Of a stretch of 64,000 nucleotides of DNA, positions 30,751-41,447 are shown piece after piece (position 1 is the first letter of the stretch; each line of letters opens with the position of its first letter). The stretch is taken from the NCBI RefSeq assembly GCF_030247185.1, contig NC_080570.1, positions 149,824,641-149,888,640 on the forward strand, written 5' to 3'. Position numbers and translations under genes: made by a program. Origin of the DNA: Malaya genurostris (Eukaryota > Arthropoda > Insecta > Diptera > Culicidae). The notes under the pieces were generated by a model. It was not told where the DNA came from. It saw only the letters and a program-made list of their open reading frames with translations, and did not search any database.

Positions 30751-31199
30751 AAACAGCCAGGTTATTTGTATCAGTAATAATTAATATTTCCTATTTATAT
30801 ATCCAGTTACCCAAAAAATTACCTCAATCCTTAACTAGTGGCACTTGCCGCGACAGCAATTTACCTAAAAACCACAGTCATTCATTCATTCAGAGATGGG
30901 TAATGAAAACACTATTTTTATGAATATTTTAACGCATACCGCGAAAATTTATTGCTATGCTCAAAAGTTTATTATTGCCATGCTGGGTGGGAGAGTTTAG
31001 TTAACAAGCTCCCGTCGGGTCGTTGAGAAAACAATAGCGTCGAAAAAAACGGAAACTAAATATTAATAAACGTACGAATAAATTACGCCACACGCAGTTT
31101 TAGTTTCTAACAACTGCAAAAAAAAGAAAAAGCAAGCATTGACCAACACCTAAATAAACAAATAAACAGAATTCACATAAACAACCACCACAACAAAGT
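30751..31199. other. AT-rich DNA, nothing recognised
   Basis: No repeat with partners in the window and no coding signal. Confidence 0.35.
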
Positions 31200-32329
31200 T
31201 CGAACTCGAAAAGTTAGTTTTTTTTTCGTTGTTGTTGTTGCGATGGAGTCGCGTGAATGACGTCAAACGACATTTTCCACCCTCCGTCATCAGCACTGCA
31301 CTTATCTCGGCCAGGGATGCCAACGCTTGTAGCCTTACCTTCCCCGAAGAAAAAAAGAGAGTGTGTGAGAGAGAGAGCGAACACGAACACGAACATGCAA
31401 AATACCTGAACGGCAACGGTGCGAAGCACTGTCACAGTTCACAGCAGTGTGTGACATAGATTTTCTGCTTCTTTGCCAAGGTGCATCTAAATCCCAAAAT
31501 TCCCATTCCATACATACACACACATGCTCTGACAGCATTTGGTTATCATCATCTCGAGAGAGGCCCAACGTGGAGAGAGAGAGAATCTGACAGCACGATG
31601 CTAAGGGTTTTAACTAAGTGTGCAGCACTAGATAAGTGCTTCGCTAAAGTCCACAGATGGATGGATGGATGGATGGACAGCAAACTGACAGCATTCGGAT
31701 CAGAATTGTTCCCTCCAAACCCAAATTCCGACGGTTTGACCTGCATCCATCCGCCACGTTAATGAATAGATAAAATGTGGAGCAACTTTTGGCAGCTGTG
31801 ACACACTACCACGTTGGCACATGTCCTGGGATTTCCTCACTTACCGACTGACTGACTGCCTGCCTGACATACAATCCGATGTTTGTTTGTGTGTGTGTGT
31901 TTGATGAATTCAGCAGGCCCTGGAAAGCACATGATGATGATGCAAGCACCGTTATCCCACTCCACACTCGGGCAAGGGCGCATGTCTTCGAAAGTGGCGA
32001 AAGCGTGCGTGTGCGTGAGGGCGGGAGCCTGCGCAGTGCTGCCAGTGCCCGTTTCGTTCGGAAAGCTCACGAGCTTCGGCTTTTCTCACTACTCGTTTCG
32101 GGTTTTTGGTATTGGAAGGGGGGAAGGTGTAGTGTGAGAGCGAAGGCTTCACTCACTCATCTCCCACATCCACGAAGGGAGATGATGATGATGATGATGG
32201 CGATTAGGCTCTGGCGCGCGGCCTCTGCGATGAACGTGTCGTCAGTTGGGTGCGACACGTGCTGGCCAGTGGACCGATGTTTCGCGTGTGGTCTAATTTT
32301 GGGCGTTTTCCGACGGGGTAGTTCCAATT
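31200..32329. other. GC-richer, microsatellite-bearing DNA upstream of a putative first exon
   Basis: Contains gagagagagcgaacacgaac near 31368, a ggat tetranucleotide run at about 31657-31678, gtgtgtgtgtgt near 31889 and gatgatgatgatgatgatgg at about 32181-32200. Base composition and CpG content fit a promoter region for the exon proposed downstream. Open frames here follow the microsatellites and show no domain. Confidence 0.4.
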
Positions 32330-33482
32330 GAACGGTGCGGGATTTGTGCGAAAAATTCCGCGAGTCGTTTATTTGTCCTCTCTCGGGAACTGATATTTTG
32401 ATTTGTGCGGACAACATTTGATTCGATTCCGACAAGATGGATATCGCTGCTGGAAGCTGACACATCTTGAACACAAGTTGTTGGAAACCGTTTCGCGGGG
32501 GAAAGACGGGGGACGGCGGTCTCACCGTGATAAAGAAAAGCTTTCGGTGGTTGCGAGCCATCGGATGAACTTCGCTCTCGGGTAAAGTTCGGTCGGTTGG
32601 CGAGGCGTTCGCTCTGTGTTGGTGTGAGCCTGTGTCAGGACTGTCGTCAGGACAGACTCAGGACCGTTCACGGATCCGTTTTCAGACTGATTCGGTTCCA
32701 GTACAGGTTGTGCTTTCGCGTGGTGCTGAACAGAGGAGCACCAAGGTTGAGATCGCTCCACGTCGGGACGTCGAACGCGCGCGCGGTGCAACTTAGACGA
32801 TCCGTCAAGTGTCAACTGTAGCAAGTAGCGCCTGAGGTCCGGTGGGGACGCGCCTGGTGCGTGTGAGTAGTGTCCTCCGTATCGATGAAGTGGAAATACT
32901 ATTGTGAAGGTTTTTATAGCAGCAGCAGCAGCAGCAGCAGCAGCAGTGGCAGTGGCAACAGTACGGATCAAGTGTTAAAGTACCGAAAGTGGACCGAAGT
33001 GTGTGCAAAATCGGACGGTTGATGGATGGATGATTTTTCGGTGGCGAATCATCTCGGAGAGTGAACCATAGATCGGAAAGATCCGGAAGATTGTAGTGCG
33101 CTTTTTTTTTTGAGGATGAGCAAAAATAAAACCCGGCCTAGATTTCGGCCTTCCTCTTGACGTGGGTGCAAGAAGAAAAGTTTAATTGGTTCCGCTTGTG
33201 TTGATTGGCGCCGTTGTAGAGTGCCACCAGGGTGATTGTCACAGCAGTGGAAGTGTTTTCGTGAAGCAGTGCAAAAAAAAAGTTCCAAAGAAAACCTACC
33301 GGAAAAAGTGGATAATAATTTTCTAAGCTAAACACGTGCATACAATCAAGCTCGAGTTTGTGATTCCTCCAACCAAAAGCAAAAGTGCAGTCGTTGGTTG
33401 GTGAGGAAAAAAAAAAAAAAAACAACAAAAATTTCGTCGAAAAAAGGAGCAGCCAAAAGTTTGCACCGTGAATCGCTAATCC
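32330..33482 (+). other. Putative long 5'-UTR first exon of a host gene
   Basis: The segment is unique, moderately GC-rich and full of gtgaag/gtgcaa-type words, typical of the leader exons of large dipteran developmental genes. It ends at atcc followed by gtaagtcacc, a strong splice donor (GT at 33483-33484). A CAG trinucleotide run lies at about 32919-32945. No long plus-strand frame has a domain, so it would be non-coding leader. If the RNA is not spliced here, an ATG in good context (taaaccatgggc) at 33573 opens a 31-codon frame beginning MGTVDSLSVLKTW. The transcription start is not resolved. The gene cannot be named, and its next exon may lie beyond the window. Confidence 0.4.
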
Positions 33483-34464
33483 GTAAGTCACCCGTTTCTT
33501 TTTTTCGTGGCTAATTTTTGCACATATTTTCACACATCCTGGCTGTCGGTCGGTCGGTTTAGAAGCTAAACCATGGGCACCGTAGATAGTCTTAGTGTCT
33601 TAAAGACTTGGCCCCGGTCCAAACCCAGAGAGGAACCGTTCAAGGAATATTTATCGTTGTTTTGCTGAGAGTTTTCCTTTTTCAGGTCTTCTGTCTTTGG
33701 TCTCGGTATATGGAAATGGGCCGGGTTTTAGCCCGTACCAACATTGGCCAGTTAATTTATCTAATGCTTCGGTCTGATCGGTTCAGAGCAAGTATGTAAC
33801 GAGAATTTTAATTATAAATTTTCTAATCGCAGATTAGCCGCCTAAATAGAATATGAACTCATAAATTTATAACGACTTTTTTTTGGGACGGCGGGTTCCC
33901 CCGTTGTTGTTGTTGAATGGGGCACGAGGCGGGACAGAAATAAAACCGTAACAGCAGATTGGTCTGACTGACAATGCGAAAGTAGGGACCGGTTGTGGTT
34001 CGGCAGGTCTAGCTAAAAGTGAAACGTTTGATGTGTACGGTACCCCATCACTGCACTTTAATTTCTTCTACCCCCGGACGTTTGAACGGGGGTTGGTTCA
34101 CTAGTTGGGAGATCCGCACTTCGGTTGGGTTTTGCGAGAACGGTCAAAGGTTGAACTCTAATGTTCGAGTACTGTGCAATAAAGCCATGTTCACTAACGG
34201 ACGGGTCCGGAAGGCTGCGGTTGGCAGTATTATCCTTGCTGTAATCCGACGACTGCAAAGCCCGCTCTTGTTGCGGTTGGAGTATTAGCATACGGAAAAC
34301 GAGATTTTGGAAAAATAGTCTTAATCTCAGCGTTAATGAAATGCAGTTCTTTCCGACAAAAAAAAATCAATTTCTACGTTGCGAACTGGAGTTGGAATTT
34401 TTTTAAACATCCCAATGAAAAACGAGAAGCCATTATAGTTATAAAATTTACAAAATTTCAATTT
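33483..34464. other. Apparently single-copy DNA, possible intron start
   Basis: Begins with the GTAAGT donor. No coding frame with a recognised motif; frames at 34019-34288 (plus) and 34058-34291 (minus) overlap each other and look like chance. Confidence 0.35.
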
Positions 34465-34700
34465 TCCTGTATCTTTCGTCTTCCAGTCATCAGTGCATAA
34501 CAGTTTCTGTTGAACTGTTAAGCCACCTAGCAGTTCAACGCATTGCATTAACTCGTCGGTGTCAATCAGAACACTTCGACTTCTGCAAATAACAAAAAGT
34601 GTATGTCTACTGAGCGGTTAATTTTGAGCTACTAAGTGATATAACTGTTCGACATCAAACTGTTAGGCACTGACGAGCCGAAGACGAACACGTAAACAAA
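34465..34700. repeat. Hairpin repeat family H, copy 3
   Basis: The left arm tttcgtcttccagtcatcag, tgcataacagtttctgttga pairs with the right arm aactgttcgacatcaaactg, ttaggcactgacgagccgaa, gacgaa. The interior has acttcgacttctgcaaataa, related to copy 4. Non-coding. Confidence 0.75.
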
Positions 34701-34835
34701 ATGGAAAATGATGATATGCCCCAACACACAAAACTAAGCTTACCACTGAATGATATGAAATTGGAGGGTTTTTTTCGATTAGTCTTTGACTCATCAGTAC
34801 GTTGACAGTTACATGCTATAATAACAAAAAACGGA

Positions 34836-37800
34836 TTGAAAGCGTTTTTAGAGCATTTGTTTTAAGAGTAGTTTTTTTGGTAGCAGTTATTTGAGTAGTT
34901 TTTTTCAGAGCAGTATTTTCGAGAGCAGTTTTTCTAGAGTAGTTTTTGTAAGAGCAATTTTTTAGAGCAGTTTTTTAAGTGCAAGTTTTTAAGAGCTTTT
35001 TGTAGCGCAGTTTTCTTAGAATAGTTTTTTTGGAAAGCATTTTTTGGACTGTTTTGGTAGCAGTTTTTTGAGTAGTTTTTTTCAGAGCAGTGTTTTCGAG
35101 AGCAGTTTTTTTAGAGTAGTTTTGACAAGAGCAGTTTTTTCGAGAGCAGTATTTTTAGAGCAGTTTTTTAAGTGCAAGTTTTTAAGAATATTTTGTAGCG
35201 CAGTTTTCTTAGAATAGTTTTTTGGAAAGCATTTTTTGGACTGTTTTGGTAGCAGTTTTTTGAGTAGTTTTTTTCAGAGCAGTGTTTTCGAGAGCAGGTT
35301 TTTTAGAGTAGTTTTGACAAGAGTAGTTTTTTGGTAGCAGTTATTTGAGTAGTTTTTTTCAGAGCAGTTTTTTCGAGAGCAGTTTTTTTAGAGTAGTTTT
35401 TTTAGAGTAGTTTTTTGTAAGAGCAATTTTTTAGAGCAGTTTTGTGAGTGCAAGTTTTTAAGAGCTTTTTGTAGCGCAGTTTTCTTAGAATAGTTTTTTT
35501 GGAACGCATTTTTTGGACTGTTTTGGTAGCAGTTTTTTAAGTAGTTTTTTTCAGAGCAGTTTTTTTAGAGCAGTTTTTTAAGTGCAAGTTTTTAAGAGTA
35601 TTTTGTAGCGCAGTTTTCTTAGAATAGTTTTTTTGAAAGAATTTTTTGGACTGTTTTGGTAGCAGTTTTTTGAGTAGTTTTTTTCAGAGCAGTGTTTTCG
35701 AGAGCAGGTTTTTTAGAGTAGTTTTTTGTAAGACCAATTTTTAGAGCAGTTTTGTGAGTGCAAGTTTTTAAGAGCATTTTGTAGCGCAGTTTTCTTAGAA
35801 TAGTTCTTTCGAAAGCATTTTTTGGACTGTTTTGGTAGCAGTTTTTTGAGTAGTTTTTTTCAGAGCAGCTTTTTCGAGAGCAGTTTTTTTAGAGTAGTTT
35901 TGACAAGAGCAATTTTCAAGAGCAGTTTTTTTGGTAGCAGTTATTTGAGTAGTTTTTTTCAGAGCAGTTTTTTCGAGAGCAGTTTTTTTAGAGTAGTTTT
36001 TTTAGAGTAGTTTTTGTAAGAGCAATTTTTTAGAGCAGTTTTGTGAGTGCAAGTTTTTAAGAGCATTTTGTAGCGCAGTTTTCTTAGAATAGTTCTTTCG
36101 AAAGCATTTTTTGGACTGTTTTGGTAGCAGTTTTTTGAGTAGTTTTTTTCAGAGCAGTGTTTTCGAGAGCAGTTTTTTTAGAGTAGTTTTGACAAGAGCA
36201 GTTTTTTCGAGAGCAGTATTTTTAGAGCAGTTTTTTAAGTGCAAGTTTTTAAGAATATTTTGTAGCGCAGTTTTCTTAGAATAGTTTTTTGGAAAGCATT
36301 TTTTGGACTGTTTTGGTAGCAGTTTTTTGAGTAGTTTTTTTCAGAGCAGTGTTTTCGAGAGCAGTTTTTTTAGAGTAGTTTTGACAAGAGCAGTTTTTTC
36401 GAGAGCAGTATTTTTAGAGCAGTTTTTTAAGTGCAAGTTTTTAAGAATATTTTGTAGCGCAGTTTTCTTAGAATAGTTTTTTGGAAAGCATTTTTTGGAC
36501 TGTTTTGGTAGCAGTTTTTTGAGTAGTTTTTTTCAGAGCAGTGTTTTCGAGAGCAGGTTTTTTAGAGTAGTTTTGACAAGAGTAGTTTTTTGGTAGCAGT
36601 TATTTGAGTAGTTTTTTTCAGAGCAGTTTTTTCGAGAGCAGTTTTTTTAGAGTAGTTTTTTTAGAGTAGTTTTTTGTAAGAGCAATTTTTTAGAGCAGTT
36701 TTGTGAGTGCAAGTTTTTAAGAGCTTTTTGTAGCGCAGTTTTCTTAGAATAGTTTTTTTGGAACGCATTTTTTGGACTGTTTTGGTAGCAGTTTTTTAAG
36801 TAGTTTTTTTCAGAGCAGTTTTTTTAGAGCAGTTTTTTAAGTGCAAGTTTTTAAGAGTATTTTGTAGCGCAGTTTTCTTAGAATAGTTTTTTTGAAAGAA
36901 TTTTTTGGACTGTTTTGGTAGCAGTTTTTTGAGTAGTTTTTTTCAGAGCAGTGTTTTCGAGAGCAGGTTTTTTAGAGTAGTTTTTTGTAAGACCAATTTT
37001 TAGAGCAGTTTTGTGAGTGCAAGTTTTTAAGAGCATTTTGTAGCGCAGTTTTCTTAGAATAGTTCTTTCGAAAGCATTTTTTGGACTGTTTTGGTAGCAG
37101 TTTTTTGAGTAGTTTTTTTCAGAGCAGCTTTTTCGAGAGCAGTTTTTTTAGAGTAGTTTTGACAAGAGCAATTTTCAAGAGCAGTTTTTTTGGTAGCAGT
37201 TATTTGAGTAGTTTTTTTCAGAGCAGTTTTTTCGAGAGCAGTTTTTTTAGAGTAGTTTTTTTAGAGTAGTTTTTGTAAGAGCAATTTTTTAGAGCAGTTT
37301 TGTGAGTGCAAGTTTTTAAGAGCATTTTGTAGCGCAGTTTTCTTAGAATAGTTCTTTCGAAAGCATTTTTTGGACTGTTTTGGTAGCAGTTTTTTGAGTA
37401 GTTTTTTTCAGAGCAGTGTTTTCGAGAGCAGTTTTTTTAGAGTAGTTTTGACAAGAGCAGTTTTTTCGAGAGCAGTATTTTTAGAGCAGTTTTTTAAGTG
37501 CAAGTTTTTAAGAATATTTTGTAGCGCAGTTTTCTTAGAATAGTTTTTTGGAAAGCATTTTTTGGACTGTTTTGGTAGCAGTTTTTTGAGTAGTTTTTTT
37601 CAGAGCAGTGTTTTCGAGAGCAGGTTTTTTAGAGTAGTTTTGACAAGAGTAGTTTTTTTCAGAGCAGTTTTTTCGAGAGCAGTTTTTTTAGAGTAGTTTT
37701 TTTAGAGTAGTTTTTTGTAAGAGCAATTTTTTAGAGCAGTTTTGTGAGTGCAAGTTTTTAAGAGCTTTTTGTAGCGCAGTTTTCTTAGAATAGTTTTTTT

Positions 37801-39575
37801 GGAACGCATTTTTTGGACTGTTTTGGTAGCAGTTTTTTAAGTAGTTTTTTTCAGAGCAGTTTTTTTAGAGCAGTTTTTTAAGTACAAGTTTTTAAGAGTA
37901 TTTTGTAGCGCAGTTTTCTTAGAATAGTTTTTTTGAAAGAATTTTTTGGACTGTTTTGGTAGCAGTTTTTTGAGTAGTTTTTTTCAGAGCAGCTTTTTCG
38001 AGAGCAGTTTTTTTAGAGTAGTTTTGACAAGAGCAATTTTCAAGAGCAGTTTTTTTGGTAGCAGTTATTTGAGTAGTTTTTTTCAGAGCAGTTTTTTCGA
38101 GAGCAGTTTTTTTAGAGTAGTTTTTGTAAGAGCAATTTTTTAGAGCAGTTTTGTGAGTGCAAGTTTTTAAGAGCATTTTGTAGCGCAGTTTTCTTAGAAT
38201 AGTTCTTTCGAAAGCATTTTTGGGACTGTTTTGGTAGCAGTTTTTTGAGTAGTTTTTTTCAGAGCAGTTTTTTCGAGAGCAGTTTTTTTAGAGTAGTTTT
38301 GACAAGAGCAATTTTCAAGAGCAGTTTTTTTGGTAGCAGTTATTTGAGTAGTTTTTTTCAGATCAGTTTTTTCGAAAGCAGTTTTTTAGAGTAGTTTTTG
38401 TAAGAGCAATTTTCTAGAGCAGTTTTTTGAGAGCAAGTTTTCAAGAGCATTTTGTAGAGCAGTTTTCTTAGAACAGTTTTTTTCCAGAGCAAATTTTTAG
38501 GTTAGGTTTTTGGGAGCATGTTTAGAGCAGTTTTCTTAAAGTAGTTGTTTTCAGAGCAGTTTTTTAAGTACTTATTCGAAAGTATTTTTAGAGCAGTTTT
38601 TTTTTGCAGCAGCATGCTTTGAAACCTTTTTTAGAACCAATTTTTTCAGAGCAATCTTTTTACGCTAGTTTTTTGAGAGCATTATTAGAGCAGCTTATTT
38701 TAGGGCAATTGTTTAAGAGCAAGTTTTTGAGCGCAATTTTATGAGAGTAGTTTTTTAAGAACAGTTTTCGAGGAACAAAGAAATAGTTGTAGAATAGTTT
38801 TCTGAGAACATTTTGCAGAGCAGTTTTTCTCCGAGCAGTTTTTTGAAAGCAATTTTTTGGACTGCTTTTTTGAGAGCATGGCAATTTTTCTAGAGTAATT
38901 TTTGTGATAGCAATTTTCAAGAGCAGTTTTTTGAGTGCAAGTTTTCAAGAGCACTTTGTAGAGCAGTTTTTGTTTTGAGAGCAATATTTTGGCTAGTTTT
39001 TAGGAGCATGTTTAGAGTAATTTTGTTTTAAAGTAGTTGTTTTCCGAGCAGTTTTTATGCAGCTGTTTTTTGAGAACAGTTTTTAGAGCATTTTTTTGAG
39101 AACAGTTTTTAGAGCAGTTTTTTTAAGAGTAGTGCTTAAAGTAGTTTTTGGAGAGCGTTTTTAGATCTGTTTTTTGGAGCAGTTTTAAAAGAGCAGTTTT
39201 TTGAGAGAAGTTTTTCAGACTAGTTTTGCAGAGCATTTTTTTCGGAGCAGTTCTTTGAAAGCGTTTTTACAGCAATTTTGAGAGCGTTTTTTGGGGCGGT
39301 TTTATTCGAAGCAGTTTTTTTAGGACAATTCTTTAGAGCAATTTTTAATAACAGTTTTTTCAGGGTAGCGAGTTTTTTGAGAGCAATTTTTGAGAGTAGT
39401 TTTTTGAGAGCAGTTTTTGGAACAGTTTTTCAAAGCAGTTTTTTGAGAGCAGGTTTTTGAGAGAGCATTTTGTAGAGCAGTTATGTTGAGAGATGTTTTT
39501 TGAGAGCAATTTTTTTGGAGTAGTTTCGTGGGAGTAATTTTTAATATCAGTTTTTTGGGAGCAGATTTTTTGGGT
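34836..39575 (+). repeat. Satellite S3: 4.7-kb agagcagtttttt array with higher-order units
   Basis: The basic unit is 15-20 bp, agagcagttttttcgagagc being typical. These build into larger units beginning ttttggactgttttggtagc, seen near 35044, 35246, 35515, 35648, 35822, 36111, 36302, 36494, 36774, 36907, 37081, 37370, 37561, 37814, 37947 and 38221. A block from about 35240 recurs with an offset of exactly 1259 bp (35515/36774, 35648/36907, 35822/37081, 36111/37370, 36302/37561). The array is very even to about 38460 and decays after that. The strand is T- and G-rich and poor in C. Identical 62-aa frames at 35822 and 37081 (SSFFQSSFF repeats) are by-products. Confidence 0.95.
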
Positions 39576-39589
39576 AGAATTGGGGATTG

Positions 39590-39800
39590 GATCGGACTTC
39601 CGGTTCGGGAGTAACAAGGTAAAATGTGCAATAAAATGAAAAAAAAATTGCATTCGATTTTCATAGAGACCGCTCAAACGATTTTCTTTTCAACTTAGAT
39701 TCAAATAAAAGACCTGATAGTTTCTTTTGAATTTTATCTGGGTCCGACTTCCGGGTTCGGAGTTCCGGATTAAAGTGTGCAAAATGAACTAAAATAGTGC
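39590..39800 (+). repeat. Two tandem units of a cttccgggttcgg repeat
   Basis: tcggacttccggttcgggag followed by aaaatgtgcaataaaatg (39594-39639) recurs as tccgacttccgggttcggag and aaagtgtgcaaaatgaac (39742-39790), about 148 bp apart. Confidence 0.6.
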
Positions 39801-39804
39801 ATTT

Positions 39805-39935
39805 GATTGTTACTATTTCTACGCAGTCATGATGCTCCCTCGCTATTCTGGTATGATTTGGCTGCTTGTCACTACACCAAAGATGTTTTCGAGTAGTACA
39901 AATCAAATGGAGTCCATGTTGTGTGTCATGTTGAG
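39805..39935 (+). pseudogene. DD37E transposase relic (second Asp region)
   Basis: One frame reads RSHDAPSLFWYDLAACHYTK, then a stop, then YKSNGVHVV. This lines up with RSHRDPVVFWPDLASCHYSK and WYTTQNVTFV of the transposase at 29743-30745. Only about 40 codons remain, and the family is different. Confidence 0.7.
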
Positions 39936-40079
39936 GCATAACTGGAGAACGTGAATACCTCCGAATAACAATAATCGTTCATATTAGTTGATTGATTGTG
40001 TGAATTGTACAACTTTTACTGCTTCGCTTCTAGAAATTCAGCGGAGCATCTTTAGTGAAGTATGAATGCGATACTTGCT

Positions 40080-40680
40080 CCGAATTCAGTTGCAAAACTT
40101 GGGCTCGGAATCGAGATGAAAAACTCGAAAGTTCATTAATTTAATTCCAGAAAACTGGAACTTGACTTATTTTCACCATTCAGAATCCAAATTTAATTCT
40201 AGAACTGAATACTGAACTTGAATTCCGAACCTGATTTGAAGCCCTGAATCCAGTTCCAACATTTTGTTCCAGAACCTAAGTTCCTGAATTCGATTCCAGC
40301 ATGCTTAATCTGAATGCGGATAATGAACTCAGAAACTGGAATCAGAAGTTAAATTCCGGTGCTGAAGTCAATTTTAAAATTCTGATTCAGATCTCAAATT
40401 ATGTTCCAAAATTAAGATCTAGAATTTATATAATGAATTTTTGTTTCAGAATAAGAATTCTAGATACGAATTCTGAACTCCAATTTTGGCACCAAATTTA
40501 TTCCCAAAAATCTCGCTCCAGAATCTAGAATTAGAATTCAGTTTCGGAGTCCAAGTTTTAACTTTTGAACCCGTATTCTGGAACTAAATTCTGAAACTGA
40601 AGTCCAAAACTAGATTCTAAAACCAACATTAAACTCAAAATTCAGGTGGATTTTGGTTCAAAAATCCAATCCAAATGAGA
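40080..40680. repeat. Low-complexity gaattc-type array
   Basis: Words such as gaattccgaacctgatttg, aattctgaactccaattttg and aactaaattctgaaactgaa continue for 600 bp, as in the 16-17 kb array. Confidence 0.7.
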
Positions 40681-40989
40681 CTTTACAAGCAAAAGATAGC
40701 ACAACCTAAGCGATTGAGACTTTGAACCACACAGAATATCTGTTTTGGCTACCGCTGACTACTTGCTTCGCCTGAAACTACCTCAAAACCGTCGTCCCAG
40801 TGCGAAAAACGCAAGCAAGTGTAACGAGTTTTCCTCATTGTTTCCAAAAGTTTTAGAAAATTTTGATTTTGAGTTATTTATGGTTATCTCACACTGTTGA
40901 AAATTTAATCACAATTAATTTCTAGGGGAAAAAAGCTTACTTTTATACCCCCAAATTTATGCTAGGTTATGCACATACACATTTTCAAA

Positions 40990-41260
40990 CTTTTTGTTAC
41001 GTTTCGACTTGGACTCATCAGTGCGTAGCTTTTTTCCCCCTCAAAATCTGTACGGCTAGCTAGCCGAAACTTGTTTCGTCTAAGACGTCAGTTTAGACAT
41101 TACACTTCGGTGTAAGTAATAGCAAAAAGTGTTTTGCAAATAACATTACATTTACCTGTGTCTGCCTATCGCTTTATGTTGAGCCGTCAGGTCGTGCTAG
41201 CAGTTCAACATAAACTGCTCCGCACTGATGAGTCGAAGGCGAGACGTAAAACCAAAAAAA
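40990..41260. repeat. Hairpin repeat family H, copy 4
   Basis: Left end ttacgtttcgacttggactc, atcagtgcg; right end agcagttcaacataaactgc, tccgcactgatgagtcgaag, gcgagacgtaa. The interior carries cacttcggtgtaagtaatag and gtgtctgcctatcgctttat, also seen in copy 1 (4003-4055). Confidence 0.8.
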
Positions 41261-41447
41261 ACATTCCATTTTTAAACAAACTACAAAACGACCTTACTCT
41301 AACCTCGATAACTCAGCTGTTTCTGGTCGGATCGACTTAAAATTTTGACCCATTTCAAGCAAAGGTAAGTACTCTAGAAAGACGTGGTTACTGGTTTACT
41401 ACGAGCGCCATCTCTGCTTTAGTCTCGGGACTTATTGATCCATGTGT

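Noticed and set aside
35822..38143. Repeated 62-65 aa open frames of Ser-Phe repeats (35822, 37081, 37946)
   Set aside because: They are direct translations of the AGCAGTTTTTT satellite. The first two are identical because of the 1259-bp duplication. No start context or domain.
37919..39677. Lys/Thr/Ala-rich minus-strand frames in the same region
   Set aside because: Complementary reading of the satellite; low-complexity and interrupted.
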